64,000 bases of DNA, taken from assembly GCA_903862885.1 (NCBI GenBank), contig CAIOZU010000016.1, positions 1 through 64,000 on the forward strand. Reading direction: 5' to 3'. Numbering within the stretch: position 1 is the stretch's first letter; each line of letters opens with the position of its first letter. Origin of the DNA: an uncultured Pseudomonadota bacterium (GTDB lineage Bacteria; Pseudomonadota; Gammaproteobacteria; Steroidobacterales; Steroidobacteraceae). Shown in pieces: positions 18,260-27,690 of this stretch. The notes beneath the pieces were generated by a model. The model searched no databases, was not told the DNA's origin, and was given only the letters and a program-made list of their open reading frames with translations. Position numbers and translations under genes: made by a program.

Positions 18260-19966
18260 TCACGGGCACAGCGGCTCGCCCTCAGGCAGATTGCGCGCCG
18301 CACTTAACAGCGCCAACGAGCGCCCACCCGGGCGCTCAAATACGCACATCACCCGAACACCGGGAAGCGGCAGATTGAAATGGCGATCGCTTTCGGCGAC
18401 CGTGGGCGCGGCGCGATAGCCCATAAACTGCAACCAACGACCGACACCCCAGTGCCCTTGATCGGGCACTCGCCACAACCACACGCTGTCCGCGTGAGCG
18501 CGCGCCTCTACGGCCGTCGGGAAATACAGGGAGACCAGCGCCAGCGTCGTCTCATCCGGATCCAACAGCTGCAAGGGATGGTGCTGACGGCTGGCGTCGA
18601 TGCGCTGCGCTAAATACTCAAGGCTCAGCCACTGGTTGAGCTTGAAATACAAAGGACCGGCAATGGCGGTGAGCGTTAAAGCAAAAGCCACCGCCAGCGT
18701 CGGCAAACACGCGGCCGTGATCTTCACCGTTCGCACACTGAGGAAGACCACCACGAGCATCGTCACAGCCGCCAGCAAGCCCCATGCCATCGATCCGGGC
18801 GAGCGATCCAGCGGCGCGAAATTAGCCAGCATCGCCAACAGCCCAAGCACCACCGCCATCGCGGCGATGAGCCATCCGGTCAACCGCCAAGCCCATCGAT
18901 CCCAGCGGTCTAATACCGCACCGGCAGCGCCCACATACAGACCGATCAATATCGCAAAACCCAAGGCCGGCGGTCCGTAGTACACCCCGCGGGCGGTCGC
19001 TGCGAACGATAGCAATACCGTCGCGGGCACAATCGCACCCACCGCCAAGCGCCACGCCGTGCCCTCACGATCCGCCCGTTGCACTGCGCGCGGTAACTTG
19101 CGACACGCCGCCAACGCAAGCGCCGTCCATGGCAGCAAGTACATCGGCAACTCGAACAAGTACTTGGCCGGTGTATTCAGATGGCCCTTGGCGTACTGCA
19201 AATCCCCCGGCGCATTGACCACCACCGCGCGCCCGACCAAGTTGTACCAGAACATCACTTTGAGCGATTCAAAGCCACCGACACTGTGCGCCACCCACGC
19301 CACCCAAGCACCGATCAGCAACAACAGCGCCCCGGCACCCGCCCATAACTCCACAGACCACAACTCACGAAAGCGGCGTTCCCACACCACCAGTGTTAAG
19401 AACGCACAGGCGGGTACCATCCAACCAGGGAATCCCTTAGCAAAAAAAGCGATCGCTAACCCGGCATGGAACAACCCATAGCCCTGCCGGCGCTGTGTTT
19501 GCACCTCGGTAGTCAGCGCGCTAAAACAACCCAGCAGACTCAAGGCCACGCCCGCAACCAAGGGCGCATCAGTGGCAAGCCACATCCCCACTTGATACAG
19601 CTGCAAGGCAGTCCCGGTCACCAAGCCCGCCGCAAACCCCGCCTGTGTGCCTGCTGCGCGCGCGACCAGCACCGTGATCGCAAGCACCGCGCCTAGCCAA
19701 TACGCCAGACCCGGTAGGCGCATCACCGACGGCGTGGGTCCTAAGAGCTTGACTGCGATCCCACCCAACCAATACAGCAGCGGTGGTTTTTCAGCGAACG
19801 GATGCCCAGCCAATGTCGGCAAGGAGAGATCGGCCTGATCAGCCATCGCCACGACCATACTGCCCTCACGCGGCTCATCGGGGGTATACAGCACGCGACC
19901 AAACAGCCCCACGCAGACGATGGGGATTAACAATAAGGCCAACCGAGCAGCGACCGTGCGTGTCAC
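18260..19966 (-). CDS. ArnT-like (GT83/PMT superfamily) lipid-linked glycosyltransferase
   Basis: Polytopic inner-membrane enzyme (568 aa, about 12 hydrophobic segments) that transfers a sugar from a polyprenyl carrier. The first periplasmic loop has the acidic signature [18 protein letters not shown] (about 27-45) with the conserved Asp-Glu pair, then [14 protein letters not shown] (about 56-69), both typical of ArnT (aminoarabinose to lipid A). No arn biosynthesis genes are in the window, so a different sugar or acceptor is equally possible. Its start overlaps the stop of orn by 4 bases, so it is co-transcribed downstream of orn. Confidence 0.82.
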   Translation of the reverse strand: MTRTVAARLALLLIPIVCVGLFGRVLYTPDEPREGSMVVAMADQADLSLPTLAGHPFAEKPPLLYWLGGIAVKLLGPTPSVMRLPGLAYWLGAVLAITVLVARAAGTQAGFAAGLVTGTALQLYQVGMWLATDAPLVAGVALSLLGCFSALTTEVQTQRRQGYGLFHAGLAIAFFAKGFPGWMVPACAFLTLVVWERRFRELWSVELWAGAGALLLLIGAWVAWVAHSVGGFESLKVMFWYNLVGRAVVVNAPGDLQYAKGHLNTPAKYLFELPMYLLPWTALALAACRKLPRAVQRADREGTAWRLAVGAIVPATVLLSFAATARGVYYGPPALGFAILIGLYVGAAGAVLDRWDRWAWRLTGWLIAAMAVVLGLLAMLANFAPLDRSPGSMAWGLLAAVTMLVVVFLSVRTVKITAACLPTLAVAFALTLTAIAGPLYFKLNQWLSLEYLAQRIDASRQHHPLQLLDPDETTLALVSLYFPTAVEARAHADSVWLWRVPDQGHWGVGRWLQFMGYRAAPTVAESDRHFNLPLPGVRVMCVFERPGGRSLALLSAARNLPEGEPLCP

Positions 19967-20514
19967 GATTCCCGCACAATGAAGTGATCGCGGTAGTAAC
20001 GCATTTCCTCGATCGACTCGCGCACATCGTCTAAGGCTTGATGGGTGTTGCGCTTGGTGAGCCCGGCGGCCACGGTGGGTGCCCAGCGCTTAGCCAATTC
20101 CTTCAATGTGCTGACATCCAGATTGCGATAATGAAAAAACCGCTCCAGTGTCGGCATACAACGCGCGAGAAAACGCCGATCTTGGCAGATGCTGTTGCCG
20201 CACATGGGTGAGGTACCTGCCGGCACCCATTGGCTTAGAAACGCCAAGAGGAGGCGCTCACCCTCCGCCTCATTGAGGCGACTGTCACGCACCCGCTGAG
20301 TGAGGCCGCTGTTGCCGTGGGTACGGGTATTCCAAGCGTCCATGCGAGCCAGCACCTCTTCCGACTGATGGATCGCCAAGACCGGTCCCTCCGCCAAGAT
20401 ATTTAAATCCGAATCGGTAATGATCGCGGCCATTTCAATGATCCGATCCGTCTCCGGAAACAGACCCGTCATCTCTAAATCAATCCAAATCAGGTGGGCG
20501 GGGTTTGGCGTCAT
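19963..20514 (-). CDS. orn: Oligoribonuclease
   Basis: Essential 3'-5' exonuclease that finishes RNA decay and hydrolyses dinucleotides such as pGpG. 183 aa, as usual. DEDDh motifs are visible: WIDLEMTGL (Asp12, Glu14), the [13 protein letters not shown] region with the second Asp, and [13 protein letters not shown] with the catalytic His and last Asp. Divergent from the Ste24-like protease gene; the ATG is at 20514. Confidence 0.96.
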   Translation of the reverse strand: MTPNPAHLIWIDLEMTGLFPETDRIIEMAAIITDSDLNILAEGPVLAIHQSEEVLARMDAWNTRTHGNSGLTQRVRDSRLNEAEGERLLLAFLSQWVPAGTSPMCGNSICQDRRFLARCMPTLERFFHYRNLDVSTLKELAKRWAPTVAAGLTKRNTHQALDDVRESIEEMRYYRDHFIVRES

Positions 20515-20582
20515 GGGAACCTCAGTTGCCCGGCAGTCTAGCAGAGGCTACAGTGCAAGCGCTTTGGAGGGTTGCATCCATT

Positions 20583-21818
20583 ATGTTCACCACACTGTTT
20601 CTTATCGCCTTAGGCGCCATGGTACTGATTCGCCTCTGGCTGGCACAGCGCCAGTTGCACGCCGTGCGCGCCCATCGTAACCACGTGCCAGACGCATTCG
20701 CCAGTACGATCAGTGCCGCCGATCATGCCCGCGCCGCCGATTACAGCGCCGCCAAGCTGCGTCTCGCGCAATGTGAACTGGTCTGGGAAGCCATCGTTTT
20801 ATTGGCCGTGACCCTAGGCGGAGGCTTTGCCTGGCTCGACCAGACCGCCGCCCAGCAAATCAGCGACCCGTTATGGGCGGGGGTCTTGTGCATTGCATTG
20901 CTCACCCTCGCCACGTCCACGCTGAGCCTTCCCTTGGAACTCATCAGCACCTTTCGCATCGAGAGCCGATTTGGATTCAATCGCACCACAGGGCGGCTGT
21001 ACGTCAGTGATCTGGCTAAATCCTTGGCACTCGGTATCGCCTTAGGTCTGCCGTTAGTTGCCGTTTTACTGTGGTTGATGAGAGCCGCCGGCCCCTACTG
21101 GTGGCTGTTTGCTTTTGTCACGTGGGCGGTCTTCACCTTGTCATTGAGTTTTCTCTGGCCGCGCTTCCTCGCTCCCTTATTCAATCGCTTTCGCCCTCTC
21201 GAAGCGGGGCCTCTGCGCGAAGCCATCGAACAGGTGCTTATCCGCTGCGGCTTCACTAGCGAAGGCGTGTTTGTTATGGACGGTTCACGCCGCTCCTCTC
21301 ATGGCAATGCCTACTTCACAGGCTTTGGCCGTCACAAACGCATCGTGCTCTTTGACACCTTAATCGAACACCTGAGCCCCACCGAGGTGCAAGCGGTACT
21401 CGCGCACGAACTCGGACATTTCCGCTTACACCATATCCGCAGTCGACTCAGCCTGATACTCGTCCTGGCAGCGATCGGTTTTGTGATTTTAGGGCAAGCC
21501 GCGGCGAATCCTGTGTTTTATCAGTCACTCGGCGTCCTCAAGCCCTCTCCGCAAGCCGCACTGGTGTTGTTTGCACTGGTCATACCCGTGTTTACCTTTT
21601 TCTTAAAACCGCTGTCCAGCCTCTGGTCACGACACCATGAGTATGCGGCGGATCGCTTTGCCGCCCGTCACAGCAGCGCCACGGAACTGGCGCATGCCTT
21701 GGTTAAACTCTATCGAGACAATGCCTCAACGCTCACGCCGGATCGACTGTATTCTGCATGGCATGACTCCCACCCACCGGCTCTGCTTCGCATCGCTGCC
21801 CTCAAGCGCCTCGCTTAA
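20583..21818 (+). CDS. M48 family (Ste24/CAAX protease 1-like) membrane metallopeptidase
   Basis: Integral-membrane zinc protease, 411 aa. The zinc motif HELGH lies at about 274-278 and the third ligand in HEYAADRFAAR at about 350. The N-terminal peptidase_M48_N domain has multiple TM helices and the conserved STFRIESRFGFNRTT segment, which separates it from HtpX and BepA. Start ATG 20583 (MFTTLFLIAL) has GGAGGG upstream with rather long spacing; in-frame codons from 20505 would overlap orn. rsgA follows with no gap (stop TAA then ATG), so both are probably co-translated. In bacteria its substrates are unknown, probably membrane protein quality control. Confidence 0.88.
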   Translation: MFTTLFLIALGAMVLIRLWLAQRQLHAVRAHRNHVPDAFASTISAADHARAADYSAAKLRLAQCELVWEAIVLLAVTLGGGFAWLDQTAAQQISDPLWAGVLCIALLTLATSTLSLPLELISTFRIESRFGFNRTTGRLYVSDLAKSLALGIALGLPLVAVLLWLMRAAGPYWWLFAFVTWAVFTLSLSFLWPRFLAPLFNRFRPLEAGPLREAIEQVLIRCGFTSEGVFVMDGSRRSSHGNAYFTGFGRHKRIVLFDTLIEHLSPTEVQAVLAHELGHFRLHHIRSRLSLILVLAAIGFVILGQAAANPVFYQSLGVLKPSPQAALVLFALVIPVFTFFLKPLSSLWSRHHEYAADRFAARHSSATELAHALVKLYRDNASTLTPDRLYSAWHDSHPPALLRIAALKRLA

Positions 21819-22793
21819 ATGAAGGAACTGAAGGCACCGGCGCCGACGGATGTGATCCTGCAATCGGGCCGACTGGTGGCTAATTATGGCCGTCAAGTCA
21901 TCATCGAGGACGCCTGCGGTGTACGCGTCCCCTGTCGGCTGCATGGTCGGCGCTTAAGCGCGGTCTGCGGCGATCAAGTGCAATGGGGCTATGCGCAGTC
22001 AGGGGATCGCACGGGTATCGTGTATCACCTGCTGCCGCGGCAACGCGTTCTTTCTCGACTATCCGGCTTAGGCACCAGTGAAGCGATTGTGGCCAACCTC
22101 AGTCAGTTGGTGGTGGTGGCAGCGGCCGTACCGGCACCGGACTGGTTTGTGGTGGACCGATACTTGGCAGGTGCCGAATGGAGCGGCCTCAAAGCGGTGG
22201 TGGTCTTCAATAAATGCGAGTTGGGGCTCACCCCCATGGCCGAGACGGAGCTGCTGAGTTACCAAGCGATGGGCTATCGCATCGCCCGCACCTCCACCCG
22301 GTCAGAGCCAGGCCATGGGGCGCTGAGTGCCACCCTGGCTGATCAAATCAGCGTATTGGTTGGACAATCAGGCACTGGCAAATCCAGCCTGTTAAACGCC
22401 CTAATTCCTGAGGCGATGGCCATCACCCAAGAGATCTCAGCGGCCACCGAAGAGGGCCGTCACACCACCACCCATGCGATTTTGCATCACTTAAAAACGG
22501 GTGGGGAGTTGATCGACTCACCGGGGGTGCGCGACTACTCACCCCCGGTACCGGAGTTGCGTCATATTGCCTCTGGTTTTGTCGATCTGTTGGCGCATGC
22601 CGCAGGCTGCAAATTTCAGGATTGTTTGCACACCCATGAGCCGGGCTGCGCGGTGCGCGCGGCCGTGGATGACGGTCGACTCCGCGCGCGACGCTATGAC
22701 AGTTTTCGCCATTTACTCAGCTTGGCTAGGGAGATGCACGAGCGCTTCCCTGTGCGCCGCAAGGGCAAAGAATCTTCGCGACCTAGAGAATAA
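21819..22793 (+). CDS. rsgA: Small ribosomal subunit biogenesis GTPase RsgA
   Basis: Circularly permuted GTPase that checks late 30S maturation. 324 aa. An N-terminal OB fold (about 12-70) is followed by the permuted G-domain: G4-like FNKCEL (about 130), G1 [14 protein letters not shown] (about 187), switch region TTTHA and G3 DSPGVRDY (about 232). A C-terminal zinc knuckle has ligands in [14 protein letters not shown]. Its ATG follows the stop of the protease gene directly. The 3' end overlaps the convergent recR by 11 bases. Confidence 0.95.
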   Translation: MKELKAPAPTDVILQSGRLVANYGRQVIIEDACGVRVPCRLHGRRLSAVCGDQVQWGYAQSGDRTGIVYHLLPRQRVLSRLSGLGTSEAIVANLSQLVVVAAAVPAPDWFVVDRYLAGAEWSGLKAVVVFNKCELGLTPMAETELLSYQAMGYRIARTSTRSEPGHGALSATLADQISVLVGQSGTGKSSLLNALIPEAMAITQEISAATEEGRHTTTHAILHHLKTGGELIDSPGVRDYSPPVPELRHIASGFVDLLAHAAGCKFQDCLHTHEPGCAVRAAVDDGRLRARRYDSFRHLLSLAREMHERFPVRRKGKESSRPRE

Positions 22794-23382
22794 GCTGCCG
22801 ACCGGCTAAGGCATGCGCCAAGGTGCCACCATCAACGTATTCCAGTTCACCACCCATCGGCACACCGTGCGCAATGCGCGTCGCACGGATGCCGCGCCGA
22901 GTCGCTAACTCACCCAAAAAATGCGCGGTGGCCTCGCCCTCCACCGTGGGATTGGTCGCTAAAATCAGCTCGCGCACCTCGCCCTCATCGAGCAGTAATT
23001 CTAACTGCGCCACGCCCAACTCCGCAGGTCCCACTCCATCCAGAGGGCTGAGATGCCCCATCAACACAAAATAACGACCCCTAAACCCAGCCGACTGTTC
23101 AACCGCCACGACGTCAGCCGGTGACTCCACCACGCACAGAAGCGTCGTATCGCGTTGCGTGCTCTGACAAATGGGACACAGGGGCGCATCAGCCAACATA
23201 CGGCAGCGCCCACACTGGCCAATGAGCGCGGCCGCCTCGGCCAAGGCCCGAGACAACTCAATGGCGCCCTCACGATCACGCTCCAACAGATGGAATGCCA
23301 TCCGTTGCGCCGATTTGGGACCGACACTCGGCAGCCGCCTAAAGGCAGCAATCAGCCGCGCCAGTGCGGGAGAGTAGTTCAC
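22783..23382 (-). CDS. recR: Recombination mediator RecR
   Basis: Loads RecA with RecO/RecF at gaps. 199 aa. A helix-hairpin-helix ([17 protein letters not shown], residues about 17-33), a C4 zinc finger (CGRC...CPICQ, about 57-72), a Toprim domain ([16 protein letters not shown], about 80-95) and a C-terminal RecR segment are visible. The start is GTG at 23382, three bases after the ybaB stop. Third gene of the dnaX-ybaB-recR operon. Confidence 0.95.
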   Translation of the reverse strand: MNYSPALARLIAAFRRLPSVGPKSAQRMAFHLLERDREGAIELSRALAEAAALIGQCGRCRMLADAPLCPICQSTQRDTTLLCVVESPADVVAVEQSAGFRGRYFVLMGHLSPLDGVGPAELGVAQLELLLDEGEVRELILATNPTVEGEATAHFLGELATRRGIRATRIAHGVPMGGELEYVDGGTLAHALAGRQLIL

Positions 23383-23385
23383 CGT

Positions 23386-23709
23386 TTAGAACGGCATCTT
23401 GAGGCCAGGTGGCAACTGCATACCACCCATCACACCAGACAAGCGTGCTTGACTGGTGGTATCGATCTGTCGGACCGCATCATTAATGGCCACCGTGACC
23501 AAATCCTCTAATAGCTCACGATCATCGAGCGCCACCGCCGGATCAATCACCACCCGACTGACCTCGTGCTTGCCACTCATCATAATTTTAATTTGACCAC
23601 CGGCGGCCTCGCCCACCACTTGCATGGCGGCCAGCTCCGCCTGCACTTTCTTTAAATTATCTTGCATCTGTTGCGCTTGGCGCATCAGATTACCCATGCC
23701 ACCTTTCAT
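23386..23709 (-). CDS. YbaB/EbfC nucleoid-associated protein
   Basis: Small dimeric DNA-binding protein, 107 aa. It begins MKGGMGNLMRQAQQMQDNLK and has the conserved core MSGKHEVSRVVIDP. ATG 23709 overlaps the dnaX stop (TGATG) and has GGAGGT 5 bases upstream. A GTG at 23712 is possible but its spacing is worse. It lies between dnaX and recR, the conserved place for this gene. Confidence 0.93.
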   Translation of the reverse strand: MKGGMGNLMRQAQQMQDNLKKVQAELAAMQVVGEAAGGQIKIMMSGKHEVSRVVIDPAVALDDRELLEDLVTVAINDAVRQIDTTSQARLSGVMGGMQLPPGLKMPF

Positions 23710-25376
23710 CACTTACCTCCAGATCGACGAGTGGGTTTAACGCTGTCAGCCGCCACTTCCGCCCCAAAGCGCTGCTTAAGCGCCTGGACGGTCGGGTCCG
23801 ACTCCAGATCGGATCGTGCCGCCGATAACTCCGCGGCCAACTGACGCGCCTCCGCGCGTGCCGGCGTCTCCAGCACCACGGCCGCCGCCGCTTCCGCTGG
23901 TGGCTCTGCGCTGATCACCAGTCGCAGCGTCGCGCCCCAGTAGCGGCTCAAGGCGTGCGCTAAACGTTCTTCCGTCTGTGCAGTTCGAAGCGCTTCCCCG
24001 CGTGGATCGAGCCGCAGCCGCACCGTATCCTCGACACGCTCGATCCACGTGCACTGTGCGCCCAACTGGCGCGCCACACCGGTCAGATCCAAAGCAGCCA
24101 GCACCGCCGGCCAGTGATCAGCAGTCGGCTCCAAGCGGGCGACATCTATCGCCGCCGTCGCGGCAGGCGTTGCCGTCACCGGGGCCGACGCCCGAGGCGC
24201 CGAGGTCGCACGTGCGGACGCGCCTGATGCCTTTGCGGCGGGCGCGCTCACCACCGGGGCGCCAGACTGCCCACCGAGCGCTGGCGGTAGCGTGGCGGGT
24301 CTAAACGCTAACATCCTGAGCAAAGTCATTTCGAAACCAACCCGAGGCTCAGGTGCCAATGACAAATCGCGACGACCTACCAAGGCGATCTGATAATAGA
24401 GCTGCAGGTCATCCGCGGAAATCTGTTGACTCAAACGGCTCAGCAACGCGTCGTCAAAATGATGGTCGCCCCCCGCAGCAGGCACTTGCTGTTCAAGCGC
24501 CACACGCGCCAAGAGCAGACTCAACTCACACAGCGCCTGATCATAATCAGGTGCCCGCTCATCCAGCGCCTGTAAAATAGCGACCACGCCCGGTGCATCG
24601 CCACTCACTAAGCACTCCAACAGGCGCACGACATGCGCCCGATCGATCGTGCCTAACATACTGCGTACGTCCACCTCAGTGATGCGCCCACCACCGAAGA
24701 CGAGCGCTTGATCAAGAAGCGATAACGCATCGCGCAAACTGCCATCCGCTGCTCGCGCAATGAGTGGCAAGGCGCCTGCCTCAAACGCCACCTGCTCGGC
24801 AGCTAAAATCTCACTCAGCCGACCCACAATCAACGGCGCTGACAAGCGCTTCAAATGAAACTGCAAGCAGCGCGACAGCACCGTGATCGGCAGTTTCTGC
24901 GGATCAGTGGTCGCCAATAAAAACTTAACGTGCGCGGGTGGCTCTTCCAAGGTCTTCAACAGAGCATTGAATGAATGCCCTGACAGCATGTGCACTTCGT
25001 CTATGAGATAGACCTTGTACCGACCACGAGCGGGTGCGTATTGGACGTTCTCTAATAAATCCCGCGTGTCCTCGACCTTGGTACGGGAAGCGGCATCGAC
25101 TTCGATCAGATCGACAAAACGGCCTTGATCGATTTCCTGACACGCGCTGCACGAACCGCAGGGCTGCGAGGACACACCGGCTTCACAGTTGAGCGCTTTA
25201 GCGAGTAACCGAGCGACGGTGGTCTTGCCCACGCCGCGTGTGCCGGTAAATAGAAACGCGTGGTGCACCCGATTGCTGTCAAGGCCATTGGCCAAGGCGC
25301 GCACCACATGCTCTTGGCCGACCAACTGCGTAAACGCTCGAGGGCGCCATTTACGAGCGAGAGCGAGGTAGTTCAC
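23709..25376 (-). CDS. dnaX: DNA polymerase III gamma/tau subunit
   Basis: Clamp-loader ATPase and replisome organiser. 555 aa from GTG 25376; a TTG at 25382 would add two residues. The AAA+ module shows FTGTRGVGKTTVARLLAKA (about 43-61), a zinc module with Cys residues in CEAGVSSQPCGSCSACQEI, Walker B YLIDEVHML and sensor 1 LLATTDPQKLP. An Ala/Pro/Ser-rich linker (about 370-405) leads to a tau-like C-terminal domain. By eye I find no E. coli-type run of six A followed by G for the programmed frameshift, so a separate gamma form is not indicated. Confidence 0.95.
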   Translation of the reverse strand: MNYLALARKWRPRAFTQLVGQEHVVRALANGLDSNRVHHAFLFTGTRGVGKTTVARLLAKALNCEAGVSSQPCGSCSACQEIDQGRFVDLIEVDAASRTKVEDTRDLLENVQYAPARGRYKVYLIDEVHMLSGHSFNALLKTLEEPPAHVKFLLATTDPQKLPITVLSRCLQFHLKRLSAPLIVGRLSEILAAEQVAFEAGALPLIARAADGSLRDALSLLDQALVFGGGRITEVDVRSMLGTIDRAHVVRLLECLVSGDAPGVVAILQALDERAPDYDQALCELSLLLARVALEQQVPAAGGDHHFDDALLSRLSQQISADDLQLYYQIALVGRRDLSLAPEPRVGFEMTLLRMLAFRPATLPPALGGQSGAPVVSAPAAKASGASARATSAPRASAPVTATPAATAAIDVARLEPTADHWPAVLAALDLTGVARQLGAQCTWIERVEDTVRLRLDPRGEALRTAQTEERLAHALSRYWGATLRLVISAEPPAEAAAAVVLETPARAEARQLAAELSAARSDLESDPTVQALKQRFGAEVAADSVKPTRRSGGK

Positions 25377-25408
25377 AGGCAAGTCTCGACGGTCAGGTGG
25401 CCAAGGGT

Positions 25409-25520
25409 GGTGACCCGCGCCAGCCGCCCTCCGGCACCCAATCGCACCGCGACCGCTGCTCCCTTCCGGGCCTGACGGGGTTGACGGCTGATTGTCGCGG
25501 AGGAACCGACGCGGGTCACC
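25409..25520 (-). ncRNA. ffs: Signal recognition particle RNA, small bacterial (4.5S) type
   Basis: The minus strand carries the SRP RNA apical core GGCCCGGAAGGGAGCAGC (GGAA tetraloop plus the asymmetric loop that binds Ffh) within a long hairpin. The ends pair perfectly: GGTGACCCGC at the 5' end (25511-25520) with GCGGGTCACC at the 3' end (25409-25418). Length about 112 nt matches the small type. Just upstream of dnaX, a common position. Its protein partner Ffh is encoded 28 kb away at 53406. A TATGAT-like -10 can be seen about 20 bases upstream, without a clear -35. Confidence 0.93.
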
Positions 25521-25625
25521 ATTGAAAAACCATTAAAATCATAGGAATAGACGGGTTATCTCATCTGACTTAAAAAGATCAATCACCCCTCTAGACGGCG
25601 ACGGCACCCGCCCTCAGGGGCGATG

Positions 25626-25717
25626 TGGCGGAGAGGGTGGGATTCGAACCCACGAATACCCGTTAGGGCATTACTGGAATTCCAGTCCAGCGCCTTCGAC
25701 CACTCGGCCACCTCTCC
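25626..25717 (-). tRNA. tRNA-Ser (GGA)
   Basis: Class II tRNA of 92 nt including an encoded CCA. The acceptor stem GGAGAGG pairs with CCTCTCC, followed by discriminator G. The D arm begins TGGCCGAGTGG. Anticodon stem CTGGA/TCCAG encloses loop CTGGAAT, so the anticodon is GGA (reads UCC/UCU). A long variable arm and a standard T arm GGGTTCGAATCCC follow, with the stem pairing intact. Confidence 0.96.
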
Positions 25718-25772
25718 GGACGCTCAAAAGCCTAACCGCGCGATCGCAGTCATGCAAACTCTGAATGCTACC

Positions 25773-26129
25773 TTACGGCGTGCTGCTCGCGGGATCTGTT
25801 GTCACCGGCGCTGATACCGGCACCGGAGCAGACGGCACTTTGGATGGGGCCCCCTTCACCGCGTCACTCGTGAAGCGTGGCGGCTTATCTAAACAGTGCG
25901 GCTTCCATGCGCTGCCCGGCGGCGTCAGTGGCTCCGCGTCCCCGATCTTGAGTGCCGCTTTGGTATTCGGTGGTGACAAGCCATCCACCCCATGCACGGT
26001 CGCGACGCTGACGGCGGCCTCGTACGGCTGCACTTGACGACAGGCATCCTGACGTATCCGCATCGCATCACAGCCGGTCACTGCCACCATCAGCAGACAG
26101 GCACCGAACAGCTGATTCATCTTCTTCAT
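25773..26129 (-). CDS. Small proline-rich lipoprotein of unknown function
   Basis: 118 aa. The signal peptide MKKMNQLFGACLLMVAVTGC ends in a lipobox (VTGC, Cys20). The mature part has three further Cys residues and a Pro/Ala/Ser/Val-rich, probably disordered C-terminus (about 85-118). It starts within the dapA stop (4-base overlap), the place held by bamC (nlpB) in E. coli. I see no BamC similarity beyond position, length and signal peptide, so it is not called BamC. Probably co-transcribed with dapA. Confidence 0.78.
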   Translation of the reverse strand: MKKMNQLFGACLLMVAVTGCDAMRIRQDACRQVQPYEAAVSVATVHGVDGLSPPNTKAALKIGDAEPLTPPGSAWKPHCLDKPPRFTSDAVKGAPSKVPSAPVPVSAPVTTDPASSTP

Positions 26130-27001
26130 AAAACCCCTACAGCACGCATGGCATCGCGCACCCGTAATTGCCCTGCTGAGGACAGCGGCGTCAATGGCAA
26201 GCGAATGCCGCTAGAAATCAGACCGAGTTGTTCCACCGCCCACTTAGCAGGAATTGGATTCGGCTCCACAAAAAGCTCACGATGCAAAGGGCGCAGACGC
26301 TGATCGATTTCCCGCGCGCGCACCGCATCCCCCTCAAGCGCCGCATCCACCATCTGTCGCATCAAACGCGGCGCAACATTGGCGGTCACTGAGATCACGC
26401 CGTGCACACCCGCCAACAGCGTGTCGACCGACGTCGGGTCATCGCCCGATAACACCAGAAGATCCGCCCCGCAGCCCGCTAACAGCTCTAGCATACGCGG
26501 CAAACCGGCGGTGGCTTCCTTAATTGCCACGATGCGTGGATGAGCCGCCAAACGGATCACCGTCGCCGGCAGCATATCAACCCCGGTTCGACTCGGAACG
26601 TTATACAGAATGACCGGTACGCTGGCATCATCGGCGATAGCCGTGAAATGCAAAAAAAGCCCTTCTTGGGTCGGCTTATTGTAATAAGGGGTCACCACCA
26701 GCACACCATCCGCCCCGGCTTCCGCCATCACCTGGGTGCGCTCGATGGCCTTGGCGGTGTCATTGAGGCCGCTACCGGCGATCACCGGGATCCGACCCGC
26801 AATCCGTGCCTGGGCACGTCGCGTCAGCTCCGCCGCGTCAGCCATACTCACGGTCGCTGACTCTCCGGTGGTGCCGCACACCACAATGCCCTCGGTTCCT
26901 TCCGCCACATGCCAGTCCAGCAAAACATCCCACGCCGCGAAATCCACGTCACCTGAGGGGGTCATGGGCGTGACAAGTGCTACGAGAGTGCCGCTGAACA
27001 T
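26126..27001 (-). CDS. dapA: 4-hydroxy-tetrahydrodipicolinate synthase
   Basis: Condenses pyruvate with aspartate semialdehyde in lysine and diaminopimelate synthesis. From ATG 27001 (AAGG upstream) the protein is 291 aa, E. coli length. A longer frame to 27058 adds a non-homologous stretch. TIM barrel motifs seen: CGTTGESATVS (catalytic Thr pair), VVTPYYNKPTQEGLF with the catalytic Tyr, and IVAIKEATAG with the Schiff-base Lys at about 161. Divergent from gcvR; a lipoprotein gene follows with overlap. Confidence 0.96.
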   Translation of the reverse strand: MFSGTLVALVTPMTPSGDVDFAAWDVLLDWHVAEGTEGIVVCGTTGESATVSMADAAELTRRAQARIAGRIPVIAGSGLNDTAKAIERTQVMAEAGADGVLVVTPYYNKPTQEGLFLHFTAIADDASVPVILYNVPSRTGVDMLPATVIRLAAHPRIVAIKEATAGLPRMLELLAGCGADLLVLSGDDPTSVDTLLAGVHGVISVTANVAPRLMRQMVDAALEGDAVRAREIDQRLRPLHRELFVEPNPIPAKWAVEQLGLISSGIRLPLTPLSSAGQLRVRDAMRAVGVL

Positions 27002-27138
27002 AAAAGCCTTCGCCCGGAGAGGTTCGCGATGGTACCGAGCCGGTGGCCATGGGCGCAAGCGAGGCTTAGGATCCTCACCCAGCGAGCCTGCTCAAGGGTA
27101 CACTGGCAGGCCTAGTTCACTCCGCCGAGCCGACCCGA

Positions 27139-27669
27139 ATGAAGCAACTGATCGCGCTCTCCGCTCTTGGCAGCGACCGCACGGGCATGGTGCACGCCCT
27201 AACGCAGGCCATCATCGACTGCGGTGGCAATATCGTCGAAAGCCATATGGCGGCGCTTGGCAGTGAATTCGTGATCTCCCTACTGATTTCTGGCAATTGG
27301 CACTCCCTGGCCAAAGTGGAGACCGAAATCAAGAAAGTCGCCGATGCCGGTGAGATGACCATTCAAATTAAACGCACTGAGCCGCGCCCACCGCGTATCG
27401 ACATGATGCCGTACTCGATTGACATCGTGTGCCTAGACCAGCCAGGCATCGTCGCCAGCGTCACCGGCTTCTTCGCGGCCCGTGGCATTGATGTGGCTGA
27501 ACTGGACAGCCGAAGCTACCCCGCCGCCCACACCAGTGCGCCGATGTTCTCCGTGCGGGTCATCATCAACGTGCCGAGCCGCATCCACTTAGGCGTGCTG
27601 CGCGAAGAGTTCATGGATTTCTGCGATCATCTTAACTTGGACGCGATCCTGGAACCCGTCAAAAGCTGA
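27139..27669 (+). CDS. gcvR: GcvR-like ACT-domain regulator
   Basis: 176 aa protein made of two ACT domains (about 1-80 and 92-170), the architecture of the glycine cleavage system repressor GcvR. The first begins LIALSALGSDRTGMVHALTQ, the second YSIDIVCLDQPGIVASVTGFF. In E. coli GcvR works by binding the activator GcvA; no gcvA or gcv operon is in the window. It lies beside dapA and bcp, as in many gammaproteobacteria. No DNA-binding domain is seen. ATG 27139 has no strong ribosome-binding site. Confidence 0.88.
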   Translation: MKQLIALSALGSDRTGMVHALTQAIIDCGGNIVESHMAALGSEFVISLLISGNWHSLAKVETEIKKVADAGEMTIQIKRTEPRPPRIDMMPYSIDIVCLDQPGIVASVTGFFAARGIDVAELDSRSYPAAHTSAPMFSVRVIINVPSRIHLGVLREEFMDFCDHLNLDAILEPVKS

Positions 27670-27690
27670 GAAGAGACCTAAGGAACCCCC

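Noticed and set aside
18260-19966. True ArnT for lipid A aminoarabinose
   Set aside because: The loop motifs fit, but no arnB/C/A/D/E/F genes are present and the superfamily includes many other specificities, so only ArnT-like is claimed.
23709-25376. Programmed frameshift for a short gamma product of dnaX
   Set aside because: No slippery A-run plus stem-loop of the E. coli type was found by eye in the gene.
25626-25717. tRNA-Ser as an integration (att) site
   Set aside because: No integrase, direct repeat of the tRNA 3' end or foreign block was seen beside it; the neighbours are conserved housekeeping genes.
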